NCBI GenBank assembly: GCA_001626765.1
Contig: LUOO01000099.1
Location: forward strand, 62,001-126,000
DNA from: Maritimibacter sp. REDSEA-S28_B5
GTDB taxonomy: Bacteria > Pseudomonadota > Alphaproteobacteria > Rhodobacterales > Rhodobacteraceae
Length of the DNA: 64,000 nt
Direction of reading: 5' to 3'
Below are positions 17,738-26,776 of this stretch, in pieces; within the stretch, counting starts at the first letter, position 1, and each line of letters starts with the position of its first letter. Under the pieces are notes generated by a model. It did not search any database. It saw nothing but the letters and a program-made list of their open reading frames with translations, and had not been told where the DNA came from. The position numbers and the translations under genes were made by a program.

Positions 17738-19146
17738 TCCGGCGCGGCGTCATACCCATGCTTCACGAAGGCTGGATCGGGCTTGCCGTCGGTGTGCTCG
17801 GCGGACTGTTCACACTCGTGGTCGCACTGTCGGGCGAGCCGCTGCTTGCCCCCTTCGTGCCCATCGGGATCATGGTTGGCCTTGCCGCCGTGGTCCGACC
17901 CGTCTGGGGCGCGATGATGCTCGTGTTCTTCGCCTACCCGGATGCGCTGCTCGACAAGCTTCTCTTCATGGTGCCCGGCGCACCCTACAAGCTGCTCGCG
18001 CTCATGACCATGGCGGGGCTGGCGCTGCGCGCGCGCGATTACCGGATGCGGATCGAGGGCATCTTTCGCGGGCCCACCATGGTGGCCTTCGTCATTTTCG
18101 CGACCACGTGGGCCATCGCGATCCTCATGGCGCAAGACCGTGGCGCGGCGGTCAGTTGGGGCGGGGACCTTGCGACGACCTATATCCTCCTGCCGCTCGT
18201 CGCCATCGCCCTGTCCGAAACGCGGCTGGCCACCATCGGCATCTGGCTGCTGGCCGCCGCGACGCTGATCTCGGGCCTCGCGCTCATGGCCGACATCGTC
18301 ACCGGGCAGCGGCTGCTTTCGACTTCGGATGCCGCCACCACGGCGCGCACTGCCGAGGGCTTTGACCGGTCCTCGGGCGCGTCCAACGCCAACCCGACTA
18401 CTGCCGCCACGATGCTCCTGACCGGCACGATTGTGGCGCTGGTCCATGCCATCGAAACCCCGACCTACCGCAAGGCCTTCACGCTCGCGGCCCTCATCGG
18501 AACCCTTGCGATCCTCGCCTCTTTTGCTCGTTCGGCCATGCTTGTCTACGGGATCATCGCGGTGGCGCTCTGGGTCACCTACCGCAGCCACCGGCAGGCG
18601 GTGCCCATCGGCATCCTCGGCCTTTTCGGGCTGATGGTCGCCGTCGCCTTCATGCCCGCGAGCTTCCTTGACCGCGTGCTTTCGATTTTCGGCTTCGGAG
18701 GGGGCGATTGGACGCTTGGGCGCCGGATGACCTACAACATCATCGGCCTCGATCTCGTCTGGCGCTATCCGGTCTTCGGCATCGGGCCGGGCAATTTCTA
18801 CGAGATGTTCACCGATCAGGATTACCGCTACCTGCCGGGGCGCACGCTTTATGGCCGTCAGCTTCACAACATGTATCTGTCGATCATGGTAGAATACGGC
18901 CTCCTCGGCTTTGCGGCCTTCATGGGCGTACAGATCACGGCCCTGCGCAGCCTCAAGCGGCTTTGGCAGACCGCGCCGCCCGACGTGGCCGCCGCCGCCA
19001 AGGCGCTGTTCTGGGGGATGCTGACCTACCTGGTGGTGAGCGTTTTCGTCCCCAATGAATACATCAAATATACGTGGATCCTGCCCGGGCTGGCCGCTGC
19101 GCTCTGGCTTTCGCAGCGCAGGCCGGGGTTTCACGACGTGAAATAG
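17734..19146 (+). CDS. Wzy/O-antigen ligase-family membrane polymerase
   Basis: A 470-residue polytopic protein with about 11-12 hydrophobic helices. A large hydrophilic loop near residues 330-385 contains GIGPGNFYEMF and RQLHNMYLSIMVEYG; the H-N-x-x-L pattern is the hallmark of the WaaL/Wzy O-antigen ligase family. It probably joins repeat units in the periplasm. It starts with GTG overlapping the deacetylase stop by four bases and is the last structural gene before the regulator. Ligase versus polymerase cannot be separated by sequence; context favours polymerase. Confidence 0.8.
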   Translation: MIRRGVIPMLHEGWIGLAVGVLGGLFTLVVALSGEPLLAPFVPIGIMVGLAAVVRPVWGAMMLVFFAYPDALLDKLLFMVPGAPYKLLALMTMAGLALRARDYRMRIEGIFRGPTMVAFVIFATTWAIAILMAQDRGAAVSWGGDLATTYILLPLVAIALSETRLATIGIWLLAAATLISGLALMADIVTGQRLLSTSDAATTARTAEGFDRSSGASNANPTTAATMLLTGTIVALVHAIETPTYRKAFTLAALIGTLAILASFARSAMLVYGIIAVALWVTYRSHRQAVPIGILGLFGLMVAVAFMPASFLDRVLSIFGFGGGDWTLGRRMTYNIIGLDLVWRYPVFGIGPGNFYEMFTDQDYRYLPGRTLYGRQLHNMYLSIMVEYGLLGFAAFMGVQITALRSLKRLWQTAPPDVAAAAKALFWGMLTYLVVSVFVPNEYIKYTWILPGLAAALWLSQRRPGFHDVK

Positions 19147-19209
19147 GTCTTTGGTCTTTCTTTGGGTTTCGTTCCGGTCCGGCTAAACTGACGGGAGAAG
19201 GAGGCCCCC

Positions 19210-20703
19210 ATGATCCTGTCCGAAGGTTCCCATGTAAACGCCGCGATGTTCTGCGATTTCTCGCAGACCGGCTTTATCGATTCCGCGCTGGCACCCTATG
19301 ATCACCGCTTTGGCCCTGTGGTGGTTTCGGATGACCCGTGGTTCCGGCCCAACGTGCTGCCCCATCGCCGGATATCGCCGGGGGAGGTCGGGCTGGATGC
19401 GGTGCCGTTGGACAGCGCGCGGACCACCCAGGCCCTGCGCACGGCGGTGGCGGCGCTGGAGGGGCCGACGGCGGTCATCGTGGACATGAGCTGGGGGCTT
19501 GATGCGCTCCATGGCTCGGACAGCTACGAGACATGGGGCGGGGTGAGCGAGGAGCTGGCACTTGAGCTCGGGATGCCCTTCATGTCGTTTTACAACAAGG
19601 AGCTGATGATCGAGGACCAGATGCAGGCCGCGTTTCGCGCTCATCGGCAGTTCCTCGCGCCCTCGGGTCTCTATCAGAACCCTTTCTGGCTGCCGCCCGA
19701 TCTGGTCCGCGACGGCACGCTCGACGAACAACTGGGCTTCATGCTTGGCCGGGTCGTGCCCGATTTCGCGGACGGTCCGCTCTTTAAGCATATGGAGCGG
19801 GAGGCGGCGCGGGGCGCGACACCCGACTGGCTTGACCGGGACCGCGACCAGGTGGCGCTGAGCGTCGGCTCGGGGCGCTGGCAGATCCATTGCCTTGGCC
19901 GCCTGCGGGTGCTCACCGGCCAGAACCGCGAGGTGGACTGGCAGGTGCCGGGATCGGCGCCGAAAAAGACGCGCACGCTTTTCGCCTATCTGCTGCAATC
20001 GGGCGAAAAGGGTGCCCATGCCGACCGGATCGGTGAATTGCTCTGGCCCGATGGCGGGACCGAGGCGCAGAAACGGGCGCGTCTGCACCACACGGTCGCC
20101 ATGCTGCGCCGGGCGCTGGGGGATCAGCGGGCGGTGCTCCGACAAGGCGACTATTACCGGCTCAACGCCCCCGTGGGGTCGTGGATGGACATCACGAGTT
20201 TCGAGCAGCTGTGCAGGCGCGGCTTTTCCCTTGCCCGGCACGGCGAACGGGAAGCGGCGATCCGGATCTACTTTGCGGCGGAACGGCTCTACGGCGGCGA
20301 TCTGTTCGAGGACCTGCCACAGGATTACGTCGAGAACGATCACGACGACTGGTGTATGCCGCGCCGCATCTGGCTGCGCGACATGGCGGTGCGCCATCAA
20401 TACGACTTCTCGAACGTGCTGCGCCAGTCAGGCCGGTTGGGCGAGGCGCTGGAGCATGTTCTGAAGGCGCTCTCCATCGACCCCACGTCCGAAGCTGCCC
20501 ATTGCGAGGCGCTGCGCGTCTACTTTGCCCAAGGCCGGATCGAGGCGATGCATCGCCACTACCGCCAGCTCGCCAAGCGCGAGGGCGATGTGGATATCGA
20601 GGTGCAAGGCTCTGAAATACAAGAGGTTTACGAGAGCCTTTGCGACGATTTGGAGAACATGACGCCGGACCAAAGAAAAACCAAAGTGATGGCGCTACGG
20701 TGA
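19210..20703 (+). CDS. Transcriptional regulator with MEDS-like sensor, winged helix and BTAD domains
   Basis: A 497-residue protein preceded by a good ribosome-binding site (GAAGGAGG). Residues about 5-175 resemble the MEDS domain: a short HVNAAMFCD-type opening, then a late block FMSFYNKELM...AAFRAHRQFL...GLYQNPFWLP. Residues about 225-325 are OmpR-type winged helix (IHCLGRLRVLTG, TLFAYLLQSG, IGELLWPDG, VAMLRRALG). Residues about 330-480 are a helical bacterial transcriptional activation domain (LYGGDLFEDLP, ALSIDPTSEAAH). As the last gene of the polysaccharide locus it is likely its regulator; the signal is unknown. The MEDS call is by eye and less certain than the BTAD part. Confidence 0.7.
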   Translation: MILSEGSHVNAAMFCDFSQTGFIDSALAPYDHRFGPVVVSDDPWFRPNVLPHRRISPGEVGLDAVPLDSARTTQALRTAVAALEGPTAVIVDMSWGLDALHGSDSYETWGGVSEELALELGMPFMSFYNKELMIEDQMQAAFRAHRQFLAPSGLYQNPFWLPPDLVRDGTLDEQLGFMLGRVVPDFADGPLFKHMEREAARGATPDWLDRDRDQVALSVGSGRWQIHCLGRLRVLTGQNREVDWQVPGSAPKKTRTLFAYLLQSGEKGAHADRIGELLWPDGGTEAQKRARLHHTVAMLRRALGDQRAVLRQGDYYRLNAPVGSWMDITSFEQLCRRGFSLARHGEREAAIRIYFAAERLYGGDLFEDLPQDYVENDHDDWCMPRRIWLRDMAVRHQYDFSNVLRQSGRLGEALEHVLKALSIDPTSEAAHCEALRVYFAQGRIEAMHRHYRQLAKREGDVDIEVQGSEIQEVYESLCDDLENMTPDQRKTKVMALR

Positions 20704-20781
20704 TTCCAATCCGCCAAGCCCGCTGTCAGAGGATGTCACCGGGCGCACCCGCGAGGGTGACGGCGATCTGGGAGGATACTG

Positions 20782-22023
20782 ATGAACGTGATGCAAGGCG
20801 CCATGGCGCCTCAATCTTTCGACCCCTTTGACCTGAACAGACCGCAGCCCGTCTGGGCCGCGTTCCGTGAAAGCGCGCCGATCTTCTACCACGAAGCATC
20901 GGGCTATTGGGTTGTGTCGCGCTATGACGAGATCAAGGCGATCTTCGACGACTGGAAGACGTTTTCGTCCGAGAACGTGAACAAGCCCGCCGTAACCACC
21001 TGCGACGCCGCGAAGCAGGTTCTCAAGGATGGCAACTTCACCGCCTATTCGGGCCTCACCTCGCGCGTGCCACCCGAGCACACGCGCATCCGAAAGGTGG
21101 CGCAGTCCTGTTTCGGCCCGCGCCGCTTCAAGACGATCCAGCCGCAGATCGGCGGCATCGTGGAGCGTCACTTGGTCGCGCTCGAGGCGGCGGGCAAATC
21201 CGGCCCAGTCGATTTCTGGCGCGAGGTCGCCTATCCGGTGCCCGCCTTCGTTCTCTTCACCCTCATGGGTATCCCGGACGAGGATGTGCCCAAGATCAAG
21301 AAATACGGTGAAAGCCGCGCGATGCTGACCTTCGGTGATCTGGACGACGCCGGACAGATCGAGGCGGCGCATGACATGGTCGCCTACTGGAACTACATCG
21401 ACGATCTGGTGTCGGCGCGCGAGGCCAATCCGGGCGACGACTTCCCCTCGGACCTGCTTCGGATGCAGGCCGAAGGCGCCGACATCAGCCGGGACGAGAT
21501 CAAGGGGCTCATGTTCTCGACGCTCTTTGCGGGACACGAGACCACCTCGACCCTCATGGGCAATGCGGTCATCACCTTCATGCAGAACCGGGGAGCGTGG
21601 GACGCGATCAAGGACGACCCGGCCAAGATCCCCAACGCGATCGAGGAAATCCTGCGCCATTCGCCCAGCGTGACCGGCTGGCGGCGCAAGGCGCGGCAGG
21701 ACGTCCAGATCGGCGGGGCCGACATCAAGGCGGGCGACGAGATCCTGATGATCACCGGATCGGCCAACCGCGACGAGAGCCAGTTCCCGGATGGCGAGAC
21801 CTTTGACATTTCGCGCCCCAACGCGCGCACGCATCTGAGCTTTGGCTATGGCATCCACTACTGCCTTGGCTTCCAACTTGCCAAGATGGAGGGGCAGGTC
21901 GTTCTCGAACAACTGACCCAACGCTTCCCCGACATGACGCTGGCCGAGAACTTCGAGGCGCAGTTCCTGCGCAACCTGTCGTTCCGCGTGCCGACCTCGG
22001 TCATCGTGAACACCAACGCATGA
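20782..22023 (+). CDS. Cytochrome P450 monooxygenase
   Basis: A 413-residue soluble class I bacterial P450. The I-helix oxygen-binding motif is AGHETT (about 249-254), the K-helix E-x-x-R is in EEILRHSP (about 288-292), and the heme loop is FGYGIHYCLG with the cysteine near residue 361. It should hydroxylate or dealkylate a small organic substrate using electrons from a ferredoxin, and a 2Fe-2S ferredoxin gene closes the same operon. The stop overlaps the ATG of the dikinase subunit gene (ATGA). No ferredoxin reductase is seen nearby, so that partner must come from elsewhere. Confidence 0.9.
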   Translation: MNVMQGAMAPQSFDPFDLNRPQPVWAAFRESAPIFYHEASGYWVVSRYDEIKAIFDDWKTFSSENVNKPAVTTCDAAKQVLKDGNFTAYSGLTSRVPPEHTRIRKVAQSCFGPRRFKTIQPQIGGIVERHLVALEAAGKSGPVDFWREVAYPVPAFVLFTLMGIPDEDVPKIKKYGESRAMLTFGDLDDAGQIEAAHDMVAYWNYIDDLVSAREANPGDDFPSDLLRMQAEGADISRDEIKGLMFSTLFAGHETTSTLMGNAVITFMQNRGAWDAIKDDPAKIPNAIEEILRHSPSVTGWRRKARQDVQIGGADIKAGDEILMITGSANRDESQFPDGETFDISRPNARTHLSFGYGIHYCLGFQLAKMEGQVVLEQLTQRFPDMTLAENFEAQFLRNLSFRVPTSVIVNTNA

Positions 22024-23044
22024 GGGCTGACATGAACGCGCTTTTCACGCTTCCCTTTACCGCAATAGGCCGTGCCGACCATGACCGAGTCGGCGGCAAA
22101 TGCGCCTCGCTCGGTGAAATGACCCAAGCCGGCGTCGCTGTCCCGCCGGGCTTTGCCGTCACAACCGACGCTTATGCCTCGATGCTGGCGAACCACGGTC
22201 TGAAGGACGAGATCGCGCGGGCGCTGTCGCGCGTCGATCCCGACGATTTCGACGCCGTGGACCGCGCCGCGCAGGCCATTCGCATCCGTATCCGCAGCCA
22301 CAGGATGCCCGCCGATGTCGAGTCGGCGATCCGCGACGCCTATGCCGCCATGTGTGCGGAAATCGGCGCGGACATGCCGGTCGCGGTGCGGTCCTCCGCC
22401 ACCGCCGAGGACATGCCGGACGCCTCCTTCGCGGGGCAGCAGGACACCTATCTCTGGGTGATCGGCGCTGATGCCGTGGTGGAAAAGGTTCGCGATTGCT
22501 GGGCCTCGCTCTACACCACCCGCGCGGTGGCCTACCGTGAGAAACAGGGGATCGACCACGGGGATGTGCTCATGTCGGTCGCGGTGCAAAAGATGGTCAA
22601 CGCCCGAGCTGCGGGCGTGGCCATGTCGCTCGACCCCAATACCGGCGACCGGTGGAAAAGGTGCTGGGCGAGATCATCGATCGCAAGATTTCCGACAAGC
22701 ATGTAGAGCTTGTTGGCGACCCCGCGCGCGGCGAGGCGGTCGAGCGCGAGGTGGACGCGGCCCGCCGCAAAACACCCTGCCTGTCGGACGACGAGGTCAA
22801 GGCCATCGCGCAACTGGCGAAGCTCCTCGAGCGCGAGAACAAATGCCCGCAGGACGTGGAGTGGGCCATCGACGCCGATCTGCCCGCCGGTCAGAACCTG
22901 CTCGCGCTGCAATCGCGGCCTGAAACGATCTGGTCGCGCAAGGCCAAGGAAAAGCCGCGAAACCCCTATGCCTCGGGCATGGCGGGGATCGTCCATACGC
23001 TGACGAACCCCTACGGCGCGAAACAGGCCAAGGCGGCGAACTGA
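22020..23044 (+). pseudogene. ATP-binding subunit of a PEP-synthase-like dikinase (phenylphosphate synthase PpsB-like), frame broken
   Basis: The first ~210 codons give the N-terminal PEP/pyruvate-dikinase ATP-grasp domain: GGKCASLGEM, PVAVRSSATAEDMP, SFAGQQDTYL, and MSLDPNTGDR. At about 22650 the frame is lost. Reading resumes in another frame at 22652 (VEKVLGEIIDRKIS) and runs to LLALQSRPET and the stop at 23044. Compared with the family, some 25 residues of conserved core (the SK-V-IE-x-x-GLGE region) are missing, so this is a deletion and not only a shift. Intact, it would be about 365 residues, the size of the 40-kDa PpsB subunit. An ATG at 22032 after GAGGG is an alternative start. Confidence 0.7.
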
Positions 23045-23100
23045 TCCGCCCGACCCTCAGCAACAAGATACAAACGCAATCCATTCCGGGAGGAAATCGA

Positions 23101-24673
23101 ATGGACGCACAGAAGTCGTTGTTCCCCAGCCCCTATGACGCGGCCACCCCGCCGGGGGCCGAAGGTTGGGAAGACCTCTATCCCTACTACGTGAAATTCC
23201 AGCCCTCGCGCCGTATGGAGGAAGAGGGCAAGTTCTGGTTCTGTGACAGCCAGCATTGGCCGACGCCGTTCCGCCCCTTCGACATGTCGATGGTCGAGTT
23301 TGCCACCAAATGTCTTGGCCAATAGTTCCACAGTTCATGGAACGTGCCGGACATTATTTCGCCAATTGGGGCGAGATGCTTGAGAACTGGCACAAGAAGG
23401 TCGACCAGAAGATCGCCGAACTCAGCGCGCTGGAGTTTCACGAGCTGCCGGACGTTGTGCCGCTCGAATGGATCACCAGCGGCAAGGGGCTCGACAACAC
23501 CACCGACCTCATCGACAGCTACGACCGCGCGATCGAACTGATCTACAAGGTCTGGCAATACCACTTCGAGTTCCTGAATCTGGGCTACGCCGCCTATCTC
23601 GATTTCTTCGGCTTCGTGAAGGAGACCTTTCCGTCCATCCCCGATCAGGCGATCGCGAAGATGGTGCAGGGACAGGATTCCGTCCTCTTCCGCCCGGACG
23701 ACGAGATCAAAAAACTCGCCAAGCTGGCCGTCGAACTCGGCGTCGCGGACACGCTGAAATCCGGCAGCGTGGACGAGGCGCTCGCCGCCACCGCCGCCGC
23801 GCCGAACGGCCAAAAATCGAGCGGCTGGAAGATGGCGACGAGATCATGCGCCCGACCGAACGGCTCATTGCCGAACGCGACCGGATCACCGCCGAATACC
23901 GCGAGATGATGGATGATGAGGCGCAAGCGATCTTTGACGGCAAACTGGGCCTTTCGCGCGTCGTGTTCCCCTATGTGGAAGACCACAACTTCTACATCGA
24001 ACATTGGTCGGTGGGGATCTTCTGGCGCAAGATGCGGTCGCTGTCGGAACTGCTCATGCGGCAGGGGTTCTGGGACGAGCCCGACGGAATGTTCTTTCTC
24101 AACCGCAACGAAGTGCGCGACGTGCTCTTTGACTACTCGTCCGCCTGGGGCACGGGTGGCCGGGCTCAGGGCACCGACATCTGGCCCGCCGAGGTCGAGC
24201 GCCGCCGCGCGATCATGGAGGCACTGGGCAAGGAAAGCCCGATCCCGGCGCTGAACAACCCGCCCGAGGTCATTACCGAACCCTTCACCATCATGCTCTT
24301 CGGCGTGACCAACGACTCGATCCAGTCGTGGCTCGGGCAGGACGACGACGCGAGCAAGATCACCGGCATGGCCGGTTCGCCGGGCGTGGTCGAGGGGATC
24401 GCCCGCGTGCTGCGCTCGCCCGACCAACTGGGCGAGCTTCAGAAGGGCGAAATCCTCGTGACCCCCGTCACGGCGCCCTCGTGGGCGCCCGTGTTCGGCA
24501 AGATCGGCGCCGCCGTGACCGACATCGGCGGGATGATGAGCCACGCGGCCATTGTCTGCCGAGAATACGCGCTGCCCGCCGTGACCGGCACCGGCAACGC
24601 GTCCAGCCGGATCAAGACCGGGATGCGTCTGCGCGTCGATGGCAACGCCGGCACCGTCGAAATCCTCGACTGA
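23101..24673 (+). pseudogene. Phosphohistidine subunit of a PEP-synthase-like dikinase (phenylphosphate synthase PpsA-like), two frame breaks
   Basis: Starts after a strong GGAGG site. Frame one covers 23101 to about 23323 (FPSPYDAATPPGAEGWEDLYPYY to KCLGQ). Frame two covers about 23325-23815 (VPQFMERAGHYFANW to AAPNGQK). Frame three covers about 23815-24673 (RLEDGDEIMRPTERL to the end). The C-terminus has the PEP-utilising mobile domain with the phosphoryl-carrying histidine in GGMMSHAAIVCREY. Both junctions seem to skip family core sequence by tens of residues. Intact it would be near 600 residues, the size of PpsA. Together with the preceding subunit it would phosphorylate an alcohol or phenol with ATP (E-His-P intermediate). 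As sequenced it cannot make a full product. Confidence 0.7.
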
Positions 24674-24740
24674 CCACTCCTCCCGACCGGGGCGGGCTGT
24701 CATGGCCCGCGCCATTCCTCGAGAAAAGACCAAGGCCCCG

Positions 24741-25331
24741 ATGACCGATCCGCAAAGATACGCGACCGTCTGGAAACGCATGGCCCCCTATATGGCGGCG
24801 CGGCGCAACGACATTCACCTGCCGCTCTGCTTCACCTGGGTGCAGAAACTCTGCGATGCCTATCCGGATGCCGACCGCGACATCTGCTCGCTCGCGATCA
24901 TGCTCCACGACATCGGCTGGTATTCCATCGACAACGACCGGATCATGGAAGAGGGCTTTCGCTCCGAGAACTATATCCAGTCCGACGTGCGCTACCTGCA
25001 CGAGGCCGAAGGGGTGCGCATGGCGCGCGAGATCCTCTCGGGCACCGAATGGGTGCATCTGACCGATCCCGTCTGCACCATCATCGACGGTCACGACACC
25101 CGAACGGCTCCGCGCGACCTGAACGACCGGGTGGTGCGTGATGCCGACAAGCTCTGGCGCTACGAACTGGCGGGGCTTTGCGTGTCCGCCGAATGGTTTC
25201 AGGACGATCCCAAGGCCTACATGACCCGCATAACCGGATTCCTGAGGTTGTTCGAAACCGACGAGGGCCGCGCGATGGCCGAGGCCGAGATGGCCCGGAC
25301 ATCCCAGGCCCTGATGCTTCATATCCTCTGA
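24741..25331 (+). CDS. HD-domain hydrolase, first paralogue
   Basis: A 196-residue HD-superfamily protein. The metal motifs are a histidine near the N-terminus (NDIHLPLC), LHDIGW, IIDGHDTR and a final aspartate in DADKLWRYE. HD proteins of this size are metal phosphohydrolases, so it may remove the phosphate placed by the dikinase, but this is inference. It shares its motif layout with the HD gene at 26773, suggesting an old duplication. I start at the ATG at 24741; an in-frame ATG at 24702 would add 13 residues. The gap to the aldehyde dehydrogenase gene is 8 bases. Confidence 0.75.
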   Translation: MTDPQRYATVWKRMAPYMAARRNDIHLPLCFTWVQKLCDAYPDADRDICSLAIMLHDIGWYSIDNDRIMEEGFRSENYIQSDVRYLHEAEGVRMAREILSGTEWVHLTDPVCTIIDGHDTRTAPRDLNDRVVRDADKLWRYELAGLCVSAEWFQDDPKAYMTRITGFLRLFETDEGRAMAEAEMARTSQALMLHIL

Positions 25332-25339
25332 GGTCGCCC

Positions 25340-26776
25340 ATGCGGATGTTCATCGACGGAAGCTGGTGCGACGCGGACGGGGGTGAAACCTTTGCCGTCT
25401 TCAACCCGCGCGACGGGTCCGTGGTGGATCACGTGCCGCTGGCGGGCCCGGTGGACGCCGACCGCGCGATCCGGGCGGCGGAAGCGGCTTGGGCGAGCTG
25501 GCGCGCCACGCCGATGACCGCGCGCGTGGCGACCCAGAAGGCCTGTGCGACGGCCATGCGCGACCGTGCGGACGAGATCGGCGCCTTGCTCCACGCCGAG
25601 CTGGGCCGCCCGCTCGCCGCCTGCATAACCGAGATCAGTCGTTCCGCCGACCTCCTCGACATCTATGCCGAAGAAGGCCTGCGTCTGTCAGCCCAGATGT
25701 CGCTGGGGTCCGCACCGGGCGAGCGCACCGTGGTCACCCGCGACCCGGTGGGCGTCGTCGTCGCGATCACGCCCTTCAACTATCCCATCACGCTTCTGAT
25801 GTTCAAACTCGGCGCCGCGCTCATCGCCGGTTGTCCGGTGGTCGCGAAACCCTCCGAGGATACGCCGCTGTCAACACTGAAGCTGGCCGAGGTTTTCCAC
25901 GACGCGGGCCTGCCCAAGGGGCTATTCAACGTCGTCACCGGCAAGCGTGACCTGGGCGAGGCGCTCGTCGCCCATCCGGTCCCGCGCAAGATCGCCTTCA
26001 CCGGGTCGGTGCCCGCGGGCAAGGCCATTGCTGCCGCCGCCGCGGGCACGATGAAGCGCCTGACCCTCGAGCTTGGCGGGCATTCCGCCGCCGTGGTTTG
26101 TGCCGATGCCGACATCGACAAGGCGGCGACCGCCATCGCCCGCCATGGCTTCGCGAACTCCGGCCAATTTTGTTACCGCGTGAACCGGGTCTACGTCGAG
26201 AGCTCGGCCTACGACGACTTCCTGTCCCGACTGGCTGCCCGCGCAGAAGCGTTCACGCTCGCGCCTGCCGGTGGGGACGGGGACCTGGGGCCTCTGGTAA
26301 ACGGTAAGATTTTCTCGGTGTCCGAGACCCAGGTCACTGACGCGCGGGCTCGCGGGGCCCGCATCCTGACGGGTGGTGTGCGGCCGATGGGGGAGGGGTT
26401 CCGGAAGGGCCATTATTTCCCCCCGACGGTCGTGGCCGACGCCACCCCTGACATGCTGGTGATGCGCGAGGAGACCTTTGGCCCCGTGATCGGCGTCGCC
26501 CCTGTGGATACCCCGACCGAGGCGCTCGCGCTCGCTAACGACAGCCCCTTTGGCCTCGCCGGTTTCGTCTTTACCGGCGACTTGGCCCGTGGCCTCGCGC
26601 TTTGCGAGGGGTTGGAGGCGGGCTCGGTCTGGCTCAACGACATCCAGCGCTCGTCGCATCACGTGCCTTTCGGCGGCATGAAGGAAAGCGGTCTGGGCCG
26701 GGAAAAGGGCCGCTACGGGGTCGAGGCCTACCTCGAATACAAGACCATGTATCTCTCGTGGGAGGTGCCCGCATGA
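25340..26776 (+). CDS. NAD(P)-dependent aldehyde dehydrogenase
   Basis: A 478-residue ALDH-superfamily enzyme with every catalytic landmark: ITPFNYPI, the oxyanion/nucleotide region VVAKPSEDTP, FTGSVPAGK, general base E244 in ELGGHS and nucleophile C278 in GQFC, 34 residues apart as usual, then EETFGPV and FGGMKESG. It would oxidise an aldehyde made after P450 attack or after SDR action. The start is the ATG at 25340, which gives the usual MRMFIDGSW N-terminus; the frame remains open upstream to 25178 inside the HD gene. Its stop overlaps the next ATG (ATGA). Confidence 0.9.
   Translation: MRMFIDGSWCDADGGETFAVFNPRDGSVVDHVPLAGPVDADRAIRAAEAAWASWRATPMTARVATQKACATAMRDRADEIGALLHAELGRPLAACITEISRSADLLDIYAEEGLRLSAQMSLGSAPGERTVVTRDPVGVVVAITPFNYPITLLMFKLGAALIAGCPVVAKPSEDTPLSTLKLAEVFHDAGLPKGLFNVVTGKRDLGEALVAHPVPRKIAFTGSVPAGKAIAAAAAGTMKRLTLELGGHSAAVVCADADIDKAATAIARHGFANSGQFCYRVNRVYVESSAYDDFLSRLAARAEAFTLAPAGGDGDLGPLVNGKIFSVSETQVTDARARGARILTGGVRPMGEGFRKGHYFPPTVVADATPDMLVMREETFGPVIGVAPVDTPTEALALANDSPFGLAGFVFTGDLARGLALCEGLEAGSVWLNDIQRSSHHVPFGGMKESGLGREKGRYGVEAYLEYKTMYLSWEVPA

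Noticed and set aside
22600..24673. Programmed ribosomal frameshifting as explanation for the broken dikinase genes
   Set aside because: No slippery heptamer is seen at the junctions, and conserved core residues are missing, which slippage cannot supply.
22020..24673. The dikinase fragments as several natural separate small genes
   Set aside because: The fragments begin and end in mid-domain, without ribosome-binding sites at the internal junctions.
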